From Leptospira perolatii (GTDB lineage Bacteria; Spirochaetota; Leptospiria; Leptospirales; Leptospiraceae), in the NCBI RefSeq assembly GCF_002811875.1, contig NZ_NPDZ01000002.1:186001-250000 (forward strand): a stretch of DNA of 64,000 bases, given 5' to 3'. The notes beneath the pieces are model-generated. The model was not told the origin of the DNA, did not search any database, and saw only the letters and a list, made by a program, of their open reading frames with translations. The translations under genes and the position numbers were made by a program. Positions 16,482 through 24,994 of the stretch are shown here, in pieces; position 1 is the stretch's first letter, and every line of letters begins with the position of its first letter.

Positions 16482-18737
16482 CTAGTCTCCCAAAAGTTGT
16501 TTGAAGGTTAGCTGGTCTAGCTCTTTCTGAAGATTCGATTCCGTTCTTTCCACTTTGTCTCGTATCCTTTCCGGGTAGAGATGCAAATTGGCGTCTTCTT
16601 TTAACAATGCTTCCGGTATTTTTCTGTAAAAGTCTCCCAGAGTCAGATCCTCTCCGGAAGCAACCGGTAGCCAGTAGCCTGAATCTGAAGTTTCCACTAG
16701 GAGGCCTACCTCGGACAGAGTTTTTGTCAATCTAGGAATTTCTTCCAGATTCAAGCCGGAGGTTCTTGCCAAATCTTCTATCGAAGCCGGATTTTTGTTC
16801 TGCCTTTGCACTAAGTATGCTGACTTAAGCACGGCTAAAAGTTTTCTAAATTCGAAACTGAAGGAAGTGTGGTGTTCTTCGACTAACTGAAACGGAGCCA
16901 AGTATCTTTCGGGAAATTGGATGCAGGCGGTAATTTCAGCTCCGTATAATACGATTAAGGAGAGAGAATAAACCCCGATTAAAAAAATCGGGATGGCAGC
17001 TAACGCTTTGTAGACGATCATCGTGGTTTCTGAAAACGATGTGAGATAAATCTTAAAGCCGTATAGAAAGGCCAGAAAAATGGTACTGGTCATAGCTGCA
17101 CCGAAACCGGCCGCCGAGATCGGAACTCGAGTATTCGGAATGAGAAGGAATAAAGCCATAAAAAATAACCAAATTCCGGTCAGAGGAAATAAGAATTTTA
17201 GAATATTATAAGCGGAGAATACGGCATTTCCTCCCCGCAGTGGAATTGTTACATATCTTACATCCCTGTATTCTGAAAGGCTAATCTTCTTGTATTCACC
17301 GATATTGAGCAGGCGAAATCTTCCATTCTCGCTTCTATCAAAGAGCATGGACGCAAACACCTTACCTTTGATTGGTACATAAAAGGAGTTCCAGTGTTCT
17401 CCTCCATCAATCGAAACTAGAATGTTCCCGAGAGTATCGAGTAAAAAAATATCGGTAGATTCTACGTTTTCTACGGACCAAACTTTTTGAAACGTGTATC
17501 GTTTATGGCTCAGGTTTCTCCAGGAACCACCTCCATCTACTGACTTGAATATTCCTCCTCTTTCTCCGGTAACGATCAGCTCTCCGGGTTTCATCTGATG
17601 AATGTCCTTCAATCCTTGTCCTGCGATCTTAGTGGAGTTCCAGCTAACACCTTTGTTCTCGGTAGTCCACACGTTCCCGTCATCATCGACCAAGTAACCT
17701 TTTTCAGGGGTTGGAAAGTAAATTCGGTTCGCTCTAATCTTTAGAACGTTTGGAAAGATAGGTTTGTAACTTCTACCTTTGGATCTAAAAAGAAGTACCT
17801 CTCCGTTTGCAAAAACAAAGAAATAGTTCCCATCTTCTACAAATTCAAAATCTTTGAATTGAGTGCTTTCAAAATAAATGGCATTCCATACGGAACCGTC
17901 CACGGGTCGGAAAAGAAAAAGCCCTTTTTGAGAGAGTGCAAAAACCTGCTCATCTCGTACAATAACTCGGAGAAAATCCTGCTTGTTCAATTCCGGTTTT
18001 TGACAAAAGTCCAAGCGAGTTCCGAAAGAATCTAAGCAGCGAATATTTTCCAGATCAATATCAGATTCTTCTAATTTATAATCTTCTTTTAAATCTGTGT
18101 TTAAGCGAAATAGGTTTCCACCTTCCCCGGCAATCCATATCCTGCCGCCTTGCTCTTTGTCCATGCTAAAATAATGGGCCGGGCGAAAGAAATTTGTGAT
18201 CCTTTCCACGATTCCTTCCCCGATTACGATTAACAACGGGCCGATAGAAAGGATGAAAAAATAGAAAACGAATTTCTGCAAAAATGATCTGCTGTATTCG
18301 ATTCTCCAGATTCCATTGAAGGAATTCTCGAGGGACCTTAAAACTGCAGTGGCGGAAAAAACAAGAATTACAAAACCGATCGCTCCGATTTGTCTAGCTG
18401 CATCGATCAATTCACCGATCGTTTCTAAATAAGGATTAATGTCTAAGTTGATATTGCTCGTTAGGAAGAATGCGTTGATCTTATCGAATATTTCTTCCTT
18501 TCTATTTTCCAGGCCTGAGGTAATCGTTAACAAAGATAAGGCGACGGTAAGCATCGGTATCAGGGAAACAATGGTCGTGTAGGAGATCCCCGAAGCTTTC
18601 ATGAAACAGTCGTCTTTTACGAATCGATACGCAGATGCTGCGATTACTCGAATCGTAAAATTGATAGAACGCAAAAATCCTCCATCCGGGATATAATCAA
18701 AAACTCTGCTGTATTTTGCGTTCGGGTGAGAATTCAT
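16482..18737 (-). CDS. YihY/BrkB-family membrane protein with inserted beta-propeller
   Basis: Both halves of a YihY (BrkB, formerly 'ribonuclease BN') inner-membrane protein are visible: residues 25-185 with KASGISYTTIVSLIPMLTVALSLL and SATAVLRSLENSFNGIWRIE, and residues 504-620 with the remaining membrane segments (GFGAAMTSTIFLAFLYGFKIYLTSF, YGAEITACIQFPERYLAP). About 318 residues are inserted between them (DNA 17229-18182). The insert holds repeated blades of the BNR/Ycf48 type, such as GNVWTTENKGVSWNST, GGIFKSVDGGGSWRNL and GNILVSIDGGEHWNSF. The C-terminus is a winged-helix-like tail. It overlaps the preceding methyltransferase gene by 4 bp. Function is unknown. Confidence 0.85.
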   Translation of the reverse strand: MNSHPNAKYSRVFDYIPDGGFLRSINFTIRVIAASAYRFVKDDCFMKASGISYTTIVSLIPMLTVALSLLTITSGLENRKEEIFDKINAFFLTSNINLDINPYLETIGELIDAARQIGAIGFVILVFSATAVLRSLENSFNGIWRIEYSRSFLQKFVFYFFILSIGPLLIVIGEGIVERITNFFRPAHYFSMDKEQGGRIWIAGEGGNLFRLNTDLKEDYKLEESDIDLENIRCLDSFGTRLDFCQKPELNKQDFLRVIVRDEQVFALSQKGLFLFRPVDGSVWNAIYFESTQFKDFEFVEDGNYFFVFANGEVLLFRSKGRSYKPIFPNVLKIRANRIYFPTPEKGYLVDDDGNVWTTENKGVSWNSTKIAGQGLKDIHQMKPGELIVTGERGGIFKSVDGGGSWRNLSHKRYTFQKVWSVENVESTDIFLLDTLGNILVSIDGGEHWNSFYVPIKGKVFASMLFDRSENGRFRLLNIGEYKKISLSEYRDVRYVTIPLRGGNAVFSAYNILKFLFPLTGIWLFFMALFLLIPNTRVPISAAGFGAAMTSTIFLAFLYGFKIYLTSFSETTMIVYKALAAIPIFLIGVYSLSLIVLYGAEITACIQFPERYLAPFQLVEEHHTSFSFEFRKLLAVLKSAYLVQRQNKNPASIEDLARTSGLNLEEIPRLTKTLSEVGLLVETSDSGYWLPVASGEDLTLGDFYRKIPEALLKEDANLHLYPERIRDKVERTESNLQKELDQLTFKQLLGD

Positions 18738-19666
18738 GTTTCCCCTTTTTTCACCGCGTAGATTACCATAGACGAAGTAAGAGGAAAGCCCGATTTCTTG
18801 ATCTTACTCAGAAAATGGTATTTGGTTATCGAAATCCAGCGAAGATAATCCTTCCAAGACTTGAAACTTCCACGTGATTTTTTCAGTTTTGCGATCAGCG
18901 AAAAATCGACTCCGAGGTAGGTGATTACACTCTCAAAATTTCGGTTTGCAAGAATTTTCCGAAGATTGGATTCCGAATAATAATAAAGATGTCCGGGCAA
19001 ATAATAATGATACCCCGGACCAGAGTCTTTGGCCTGCCAACCTTCGAAATTAGCAGTTTGTAATACGAGAAGTCCTCCAGGTTTTAGGATCTTTTCCAGT
19101 TTATCAAATACTGCTCTAGGATTTTCTAAGTGTTCGATTACCTCTACCAAAGTAATTACGTCGAAAAAATTTTCCGGAAGATCTGCGTCCAAGAAGTGAG
19201 AATTCCAAACTTTGATTCCGCGCGCAGTACATGCTTGGGCTGCATAGGCAGAAACTTCTACACCAAATGGTGAAAATCCCAGCTCTTTCGCGCAGTTCAG
19301 AAATCCACCGAAGGAACATCCGATGTCCAAAAAGTTCCCACTTGATTTCCATTTTCCTATATTTTTCAGGCGGGCGATCCATACGTATCGATCGTAAAAT
19401 TCAGTTTTTCTTTCGTCTTTGTAAGTGAATCCTTCGCTGCCGGTATAATATTCTTCGGTATACAGTTCTTCGGCCTTCGGTCTCGGAAATTGAGCCTGCA
19501 ATCCGCAAGTGTCGCACTTAAAAATCGGAAGTTGAAAGTCGGAAAAAGAAGAAGTGTAGTGTGGCTTCCACTCGCAAGCACCGTCTAACGCGCACTCTTC
19601 TTTCAGAAAGGCGGAAGCACTTTGATCCGGAGGGTTTATTTTTTTGCGAGAAAAATCCAATGGCAA
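18734..19666 (-). CDS. SAM-dependent methyltransferase with N-terminal zinc-ribbon-like motif
   Basis: The 310-residue protein has a class I methyltransferase core: motif I FLDIGCSFGGFL (about 112), FGVEVSAYAAQACTARGIKVW, then VITLVEVIEHLENPRAVFDKLEKILKPGGLLVLQTAN. In front are cysteines arranged CALDGAC and CDTCG (about 25-57), which look like a small metal-binding ribbon, as seen in methyltransferases acting on sugars or other small molecules. It overlaps the upstream methyltransferase gene by 31 bp and the YihY gene by 4 bp. The substrate is unknown. Confidence 0.82.
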   Translation of the reverse strand: MPLDFSRKKINPPDQSASAFLKEECALDGACEWKPHYTSSFSDFQLPIFKCDTCGLQAQFPRPKAEELYTEEYYTGSEGFTYKDERKTEFYDRYVWIARLKNIGKWKSSGNFLDIGCSFGGFLNCAKELGFSPFGVEVSAYAAQACTARGIKVWNSHFLDADLPENFFDVITLVEVIEHLENPRAVFDKLEKILKPGGLLVLQTANFEGWQAKDSGPGYHYYLPGHLYYYSESNLRKILANRNFESVITYLGVDFSLIAKLKKSRGSFKSWKDYLRWISITKYHFLSKIKKSGFPLTSSMVIYAVKKGET

Positions 19667-20280
19667 ATCCTTTCTTCCAATTTACCGATGGGCGTTCTTT
19701 CTGTGTACCCGATTTCGAGCTGGGAGAAATTCTGGAATAGTGTCCGGACGTCTTCTTCAGAGTAAAACCAAGTGGATCCACCTTTTAAATCGGAGGTTCC
19801 GATTGTCCCGTTTAAGGCTTTTAAATGAGTATCTCCTACTGCACGAATCGAGCCAGCCAAGTATCCACCAGATTTTAAGATTCTGAAAAAATCCTCCGCG
19901 ATTTGCTTAGCTAATTCCAGGGAATTGTAATGTAGTACTCCCCAGTTTACCACGAGTTCGAACTCTTCGTTTGCAAAAGGAGTCGGTGGCAGATCCACAA
20001 GTTTCGCCTTTGCCCAAGGATAAGATTCCTGAATAGTTTGAATAGAATTCTCGCTGTAATCGGCGGCTGTCACATCGTATCCGAATTCTCTTAACAAAAG
20101 ACAGTGCCTGCCGGAGCCTGCGCCGAAATCGAGAGCCCTCGGATTATCTGTGTTAAATGAAGAAGGAACACGACTTAGAATTCGTACTAAATTTTCGTCC
20201 GGATAATTTAGCTTAGATTTTTCCCTTGTGTAATGAGCTTCCCATACTTTTTTCGAAGGGTGGTTCGAATCATCTGACAT
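19636..20280 (-). CDS. Class I SAM-dependent methyltransferase
   Basis: This 214-residue protein has a SAM-binding motif ALDFGAGSGRHCLLLREFGYDVTAADYSENSI (about 48-78), an LPPTPFANEEFELVVNWGVLHY strand and FFRILKSGGYLAG, the usual small-molecule methyltransferase pattern. It lies second in a four-gene minus-strand operon, overlapping the ATP-grasp gene by 11 bp and the next methyltransferase by 31 bp. Long overlaps imply tight coupling and a shared pathway, whose substrate cannot be named from sequence. Confidence 0.82.
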   Translation of the reverse strand: MSDDSNHPSKKVWEAHYTREKSKLNYPDENLVRILSRVPSSFNTDNPRALDFGAGSGRHCLLLREFGYDVTAADYSENSIQTIQESYPWAKAKLVDLPPTPFANEEFELVVNWGVLHYNSLELAKQIAEDFFRILKSGGYLAGSIRAVGDTHLKALNGTIGTSDLKGGSTWFYSEEDVRTLFQNFSQLEIGYTERTPIGKLEERICHWIFLAKK

Positions 20281-21562
20281 CGAATTCAGCTCTCATTCTT
20301 GCAGATACACTTTTGTTCCAGACTTCTTCCGAAATGTTTGAGTCGGATCGAATCCCTATCACTTTTGTTCTGCATTCGTTTCCGGAATTTGTATCGAGTC
20401 TGGAGCCCGGATCCTTTAAATTGTTTTCGTAAAGTACGGTTTCATGAGAATCCAGAACGAATTGAGCATTCGATTTCAGGATAGAAATTCCCTTGGGTGG
20501 GACTTCGAAATGAATCTGGGCTTTTTTGTGCCTAGATACTTTCAACAAGGAAGTCGGTGGAGTGAATTCTGCTCCAATCAACAATTTCACTAAATTTGCA
20601 AAGTAGTCGTATCCGTAGTACCCGGGAACTAGTACATCTGCCAGGTGCTCTCCTCCAACTTCGGGACTAGCTTCTAACAAAAACAATTCTCCCTCCCGGT
20701 CGATTCTGAACTCTGCAACAAAAGGGCAATTTTTCAAGCCGGTTAATTTGGTGATCGCTGAACAGAGCATTTTGATTTCGCCAATCAATTCAGGGTGCGA
20801 AAACGGAAGTCGATGAGAGATTTCTAAAAAAGGAGGAAATTCGGTGAGGTCGTTGAGAGTGATTCCGACCAAATGAAAATTGTGGGAATCCACAAGACCC
20901 AGAACAGTACATTCGATTCCTGTAATATACTCTTCCAAAACCCAGGATTCTTTGGGGAGCTCCTGCTTCGTATTTCCTGCTTTTTTTGCGGGGACCTTTT
21001 TTTTAATCACGCCCTTTGCGCTTTGTTTGTGGGAAGAGTGCGTTACAGAAGAGAAGAATTTGCTCGCGTCTTCGTCGGATTTTATTAAGCGAACACCGTG
21101 CTTTCCGCTACCCTGACTAGGTTTGGCAATCCAAGGATACGGAAATGACTTTTTCTTGGCGTTCAATTCTGTCCAAGGGATTTCTTTCGGAGTCTTGATC
21201 CCTTTTTTTCCGCAGACTTCTTTTAGGATCTTTTTATCCGAAAACGTATGCACCGAGTCTATGCTCGCATATCTCAGTTTTAGTTTTTCAGCCAAGAAAG
21301 CTGTGGAGTAGGTCGCTTTCCCGAAAGACCTGGTTCCGATTCCTAGAACAGGTGTGTGCAATGGACTTTCTGAAACCGCTTTATATATTTTACGATATTC
21401 GTGAGTGGATTCTAGGATTCGTAAACTTGCGGAAGCAAACCCCGGAGCTGTGTCATTTCGATCCACTGCAATGACTTCCAAGCCTATGCCCAAGCACGCT
21501 TGGATGAGTGGGAGTTGGTTTTGCCCCGCTCCAATGGATAGAAAATAGCCCTTTCTTTTCAT
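20270..21562 (-). CDS. ATP-grasp ligase-like protein
   Basis: The 430-residue protein begins with a Rossmann-like pre-ATP-grasp domain (YFLSIGAGQNQLPLIQACLGIGLEVIAVDRN). Next come PWIAKPSQGSGKHGVRLIKSDEDA, the nucleotide-binding part of an ATP-grasp fold, WVLEEYITGIECTVLGLVD, and the metal-binding end FVAEFRIDREGELFLLEASPEVGGEHLADVLVPGYYGYDY. ATP-grasp enzymes join a carboxylate to an amine or thiol through an acyl phosphate. It is the first gene of the operon with two methyltransferases and the YihY protein, divergent from flgF. Confidence 0.85.
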   Translation of the reverse strand: MKRKGYFLSIGAGQNQLPLIQACLGIGLEVIAVDRNDTAPGFASASLRILESTHEYRKIYKAVSESPLHTPVLGIGTRSFGKATYSTAFLAEKLKLRYASIDSVHTFSDKKILKEVCGKKGIKTPKEIPWTELNAKKKSFPYPWIAKPSQGSGKHGVRLIKSDEDASKFFSSVTHSSHKQSAKGVIKKKVPAKKAGNTKQELPKESWVLEEYITGIECTVLGLVDSHNFHLVGITLNDLTEFPPFLEISHRLPFSHPELIGEIKMLCSAITKLTGLKNCPFVAEFRIDREGELFLLEASPEVGGEHLADVLVPGYYGYDYFANLVKLLIGAEFTPPTSLLKVSRHKKAQIHFEVPPKGISILKSNAQFVLDSHETVLYENNLKDPGSRLDTNSGNECRTKVIGIRSDSNISEEVWNKSVSARMRAEFDVR

Positions 21563-21629
21563 CCTCTGGATAGTTACTTTCTGAACAAAAGAGTGTCAAA
21601 GGTTTTTTGGATATGGGACAAAATCTGCC

Positions 21630-21656
21630 TTAGGGAAATTGATAAACCGCCGATTC
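21630..21656 (+). promoter_or_regulatory. Candidate sigma-28 (FliA-type) promoter of flgF
   Basis: TTAGGGAA (21630-21637), an 11-bp spacer and GCCGATTC (21649-21656) give exactly the spacing of the sigma-28 consensus. The flgG operon at 12348 has the same -35-like element. The ATG of flgF is 33 bp after the -10-like element. Confidence 0.55.
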
Positions 21657-21689
21657 TAGAAAGAGAAATTCCGTGTTTGGGAGAGTAAG

Positions 21690-22556
21690 ATGCTAAGGGG
21701 AATTTACACCGGTTCTAACGGGATGACAGTCCAGCAGACTAGAATGGATGTGATCGCGAACAATCTTGCCAACGTAGACAAGACTGGATTTAAAAGGGAC
21801 ACTACCTTGTTTAAAACTTTCCCGGAGCTTCTATTACATCGTTATAATGAAGATGGGGTCGGGAAAGTTCCGATGGGCTCCTTTGACACAGCGCCCGTAA
21901 TCGGAAAATTAGGCCTGGGTGCCGAGGTAAACGAAGTCTATACTCGTTTCGAGCAAGGCTCAGTCAAAAAGACGGACAACCCCTTTGATATCATGTTGCA
22001 GGACCGTCCCGGATCCGAACATCCAGCTTTCTTTAGTGTGCTTACCAATCGAGGAGAGAGGCTATCTAGATCCGGGGCCTTTGTCCTGGATACGAACGGA
22101 TACTTAGTAACTCCCCAAGGATTTCCTTTGATGGGAGAAAATGGACCGATCAAAGTGGCTCGAGGAAATTTTATGATCCGAGAAAACGGAGAAGTCTGGA
22201 TCAACGGGGAACTTGGAAATGATCCGGTAAACGGTAGTACATCTCCAGATAGGAATCGTTTTGAGAGTCCGGTATTGCTGGATAGAATCAAGTTACGCAC
22301 TGTAGAAAATCCAAGGCATCTGGACAAGGAAGGGGATTCTTTCTACGCGGATACTCCGGAATCAGGAGAGCCGAGGGCATTCTTACTGGAAGAGGAGCCT
22401 AGCATCTTGCAAGGATTTCTAGAAGCATCCAATGTGAACGTTGTCACAGAAATGGTGGAGATGATCGAGGTGAATCGTTCGTACGAAGCAAACCAAAAAA
22501 CCGTACAAACACACGATCAGATGTTAGCCAAGCTGATCAATGATGTGTTGAGATAA
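21690..22556 (+). CDS. flgF: Flagellar rod protein, FlgF/FlgG type
   Basis: A second rod protein of 288 residues with the N-terminal family signature [37 protein letters not shown] and the C-terminal [40 protein letters not shown]. The central region differs from FlgG, which supports FlgF (proximal rod), although these paralogues are hard to separate by eye. It forms its own transcription unit 5 kb downstream of the main rod operon, with a GGGAGAG Shine-Dalgarno. Confidence 0.85.
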   Translation: MLRGIYTGSNGMTVQQTRMDVIANNLANVDKTGFKRDTTLFKTFPELLLHRYNEDGVGKVPMGSFDTAPVIGKLGLGAEVNEVYTRFEQGSVKKTDNPFDIMLQDRPGSEHPAFFSVLTNRGERLSRSGAFVLDTNGYLVTPQGFPLMGENGPIKVARGNFMIRENGEVWINGELGNDPVNGSTSPDRNRFESPVLLDRIKLRTVENPRHLDKEGDSFYADTPESGEPRAFLLEEEPSILQGFLEASNVNVVTEMVEMIEVNRSYEANQKTVQTHDQMLAKLINDVLR

Positions 22557-22633
22557 AGTTAACCTAGCTCGAATCCTCACCGCTACTTCTTTTGAATTTT
22601 TCCTTCTTATCCTGTGATAATGACAAGAGGGAG

Positions 22634-22661
22634 AGCTTTGGTTTATTCTAAGAACCAAGCT
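22634..22661 (+). other. Leader hairpin before DoxX gene
   Basis: AGCTTTGGTT (22634-22643) can pair with AACCAAGCT (22653-22661) with one bulged T. It lies 23 bp before the DoxX start codon, just upstream of the AGAGG Shine-Dalgarno. No T-run follows. Its role is unknown. Confidence 0.3.
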
Positions 22662-22684
22662 TATCAATTAAAAGAGGTTTATTT

Positions 22685-23065
22685 ATGGAATTTTTACCCT
22701 TGTTGGGAAGGATCTTATTTGCGGCAATTTTCGTTTTAGCCGGTCCAGGTCATTTTTCCTCGGAAAGAATTTCCCATGCTTCCGATCTAGGAGTGCCCTT
22801 CACTTCCGTACTGGTCCCGTTGTCAGGTGTAATTGCATTTGTGGGAGGACTTAGTGTGATCCTAGGGTATCAGGCGAAGCTGGGGGCACTTCTTCTTGTA
22901 TTGTTCTTAGTACCTGTGACCTTTATGATGCACCAGTTTTGGGGAATTTCGGACCCTGTCCAAGCACAGGTGCAGAAGGTTATGTTCATTAAAAATATTT
23001 CGCTTTTGGGCGGAGCGATCCTGATCGCTCATTTCGGATCTGGTCCTTATAGCATAAAGGAATAA
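22685..23065 (+). CDS. DoxX-family membrane protein
   Basis: The 126-residue protein has four hydrophobic segments and the DoxX/SURF4-like pattern LLGRILFAAIFVLAGPGHFSS at the start, then VPLSGVIAFVGGLSVILGYQAKLGALLLVLFLVPVTFMMHQFW and FIKNISLLGGAILI. DoxX proteins sit in the inner membrane, some as quinone- or stress-linked subunits, but the exact role is unknown. An AGAGG Shine-Dalgarno precedes the ATG. The DUF1304 gene 86 bp downstream could be co-transcribed. Confidence 0.88.
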   Translation: MEFLPLLGRILFAAIFVLAGPGHFSSERISHASDLGVPFTSVLVPLSGVIAFVGGLSVILGYQAKLGALLLVLFLVPVTFMMHQFWGISDPVQAQVQKVMFIKNISLLGGAILIAHFGSGPYSIKE

Positions 23066-23093
23066 GAATCCGGAATAGAAAAATCTTTACAAG

Positions 23094-23103
23094 TGAATGT
23101 TCA
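23094..23103. promoter_or_regulatory. Possible operator half-sites before DUF1304 gene
   Basis: TGAATGTTCA has TGAA/TTCA arms and lies 48 bp before the DUF1304 start. A longer version, ATGAATGTTCAT, occurs at 43555-43566 upstream of the LytS-like kinase gene. Short symmetric sites like this can bind TetR-type dimers, but two copies are weak evidence. Confidence 0.2.
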
Positions 23104-23151
23104 TCCGGTAGAAACTTTCCGAACTCAATTTTATAGAGTTAGGAGAAAAGG

Positions 23152-23541
23152 ATGATCTTAACAGCCAGGATTTTAGCTGCATTAGTCGGTCTGCTTCATG
23201 TTTGGATCTTTATCATGGAGAGCATTCTATGGATGCGACCGGCCATTTATCGCCGTTTCGGAGTTTCCGATAGCAAATCAGCGGAAGCAATGAAATCGAT
23301 TTTTCTAAACCAAGGTTTTTATAATTTGTTTCTTGCAATAGGAGCCTTGTACGGCGCTATCTTTTTCGAGCTTCATGTTACCTATGCACCGGCGATCATG
23401 ATGTTTGCTTGTCTTTCCGTATTCGGAGCCGGAACGGTGCTTTTGGTTTCCAAGCCTAGCATGGCAAGGGCCGCAATCATCCAAGGACTTCCTCCTTTGA
23501 TCGCTTTGGTCTTGATTGCTCTAACTATGTTTGGTCAATAA
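23152..23541 (+). CDS. DUF1304-family membrane protein
   Basis: The 129-residue, four-helix membrane protein fits the DUF1304 family: RILAALVGLLHVWIFIMESILW, YRRFGVSDSKSAEAMKSIFLNQGFYNLFLAIGALYG and the long hydrophobic C-terminus. Function is unknown; family members are often controlled by nearby TetR or MarR regulators. It has a good AGGAGAA Shine-Dalgarno just before the ATG. Confidence 0.88.
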   Translation: MILTARILAALVGLLHVWIFIMESILWMRPAIYRRFGVSDSKSAEAMKSIFLNQGFYNLFLAIGALYGAIFFELHVTYAPAIMMFACLSVFGAGTVLLVSKPSMARAAIIQGLPPLIALVLIALTMFGQ

Positions 23542-23674
23542 TCACATCTAAGCGGGATTGTTTTCGAAGGTATTGTCGGAAAATGATCCCAATCAGCCAA
23601 CTTCAAGAAACCTGAAGTGTCGGTTATTCTTCGGTGTTAATCACTAGGTTCGCTTATTATTCTTTGAACCAGTA

Positions 23675-24703
23675 TTATGGAAAACTGATGTAATCCCAGA
23701 CGGCTTGTTGACTGGGCAACATCGTGCAGTTGTGTTTTGCATTCTCGTCCCCAGAAGCACAAAGATTTGTGGTCAAACGTTGCGTATTCCCGTAAGGAGC
23801 TGTTCCAGAATCCGCGTCGGTAAGTGCCCCTGCCATTCCAAAAAAATTCAACCAGGCATCCGTAACTTGATTCATATTTCCGGAAAAGTTTGCAACTGAG
23901 TCTCCGACATGAACCAGTCCAAAATAAGAACTGGAAGGAGTCAAACCTCCGACACTCAGCCAAGGAGCCACACTAGCGGACGCTATATGGTAGTCGGAAA
24001 CTCCACTATAGATGGAAACCCTTCCCAGAGGTTTGATCTTTCCTTGGTAGGCCGCGTGTCCGCTTCCTTGAGAGTGTCCTCCAAGATAGACTTTACTCCA
24101 ATCCACGTTCCCATTGATCAGAAATTGATCCCAACCATCGTTCGGACGTTTTGCAATCAGATATTGGAGCAATTTCAAAAGTCTTCCATCTATGGAGTTG
24201 ATAAAGTCTACGGAAACAGCAGAGGTTTTATCTACTCCAGTGAGAATCTCTTCTCTTGTATCTCCGAAACAAGAGGCAGAATTGTTCGGGGCGGAATTGC
24301 AGATAACGTTGATCGGGTCTCCATTTGGGTACATGAGTCCGATGCTGTGATAGCCTCGAGTCGCTGCCTCTTCTAAGATCTTTGAGACTCCGATCGGATT
24401 TCCTCCGGAGCCCGGCAAGAATACAGAAAGAAGATTCTTAGGTGTTCCGGAAGGAACATACATCAAATGAGGATCGTTGTAACTTAGAATACAACTTGCA
24501 CCATAGCTAGGCAGGGTGAAGATTCTAGTCAGTCCATTATACGTATCCACTCTGGGAGGAAGGGAACTTTGTCCACACAGTGCGAATTCGAGAGCAACAA
24601 GATCACGGAATGTATCCTGAGGATCTTGATTTTTGGTACATCCGAAGAAGGAAATGAGAGCGAACGACATACAATAGCAGATCCTGAAAATGGCTCCCTT
24701 CAT
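23675..24703 (-). CDS. BPSS1187-like alpha/beta-hydrolase lipoprotein
   Basis: The product is a lipoprotein: starting at ATG 24703, the signal ends in MSFALISFFGC with the lipid cysteine. The rest resembles alpha/beta hydrolases of the BPSS1187 type: LLSVFLPGSGGNP (oxyanion region), KILEEAATRGYHSIGLMYPN, the nucleophile elbow VYLGGHSQGSGHAAY, and a late FGLVHVGDSVANF. Such proteins probably cleave esters at the cell surface; the substrate is unknown. ATG 24715 is an alternative start. An imperfect hairpin after the gene (ACTTCA 23600-23605 / TGAAGT 23613-23618) may end transcription. Confidence 0.75.
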   Translation of the reverse strand: MKGAIFRICYCMSFALISFFGCTKNQDPQDTFRDLVALEFALCGQSSLPPRVDTYNGLTRIFTLPSYGASCILSYNDPHLMYVPSGTPKNLLSVFLPGSGGNPIGVSKILEEAATRGYHSIGLMYPNGDPINVICNSAPNNSASCFGDTREEILTGVDKTSAVSVDFINSIDGRLLKLLQYLIAKRPNDGWDQFLINGNVDWSKVYLGGHSQGSGHAAYQGKIKPLGRVSIYSGVSDYHIASASVAPWLSVGGLTPSSSYFGLVHVGDSVANFSGNMNQVTDAWLNFFGMAGALTDADSGTAPYGNTQRLTTNLCASGDENAKHNCTMLPSQQAVWDYISFP

Positions 24704-24771
24704 AGGTTTCCACAAGAAACTATATTTACCTTAATTCAATGGTTTTTTAGTAAATATTCAAGCTGTGCATG

Positions 24772-24925
24772 AGCTTACCCTAGAAAGGATTCTTTTGAGT
24801 TTAAGCGAGCAACGTTTTAGAGACACTAGTAAATAATTCTTCCTTCAAATTCTATTAGGCTCACAATTCGAAAGGACTCAGCATAATTAAAAATAGAGAA
24901 AATAGGTTGTTTGCAAGGGTAAGCT
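24772..24925. repeat. Widely spaced 10-bp inverted repeat
   Basis: AGCTTACCCT at 24772-24781 and AGGGTAAGCT at 24916-24925 are exact inverses, 134 bp apart, in the 291-bp spacer between the hydrolase and signal-peptidase genes. Between them is AT-rich sequence with no open frame. It could be a remnant of a small mobile repeat or a long-stemmed RNA; chance cannot be excluded. Confidence 0.3.
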
Positions 24926-24994
24926 ATGGCAAACAGATAATTCTATCTACGAACAGCCAATGCTGCTGCTAAATATTGGAATTTAGGACCTGAA

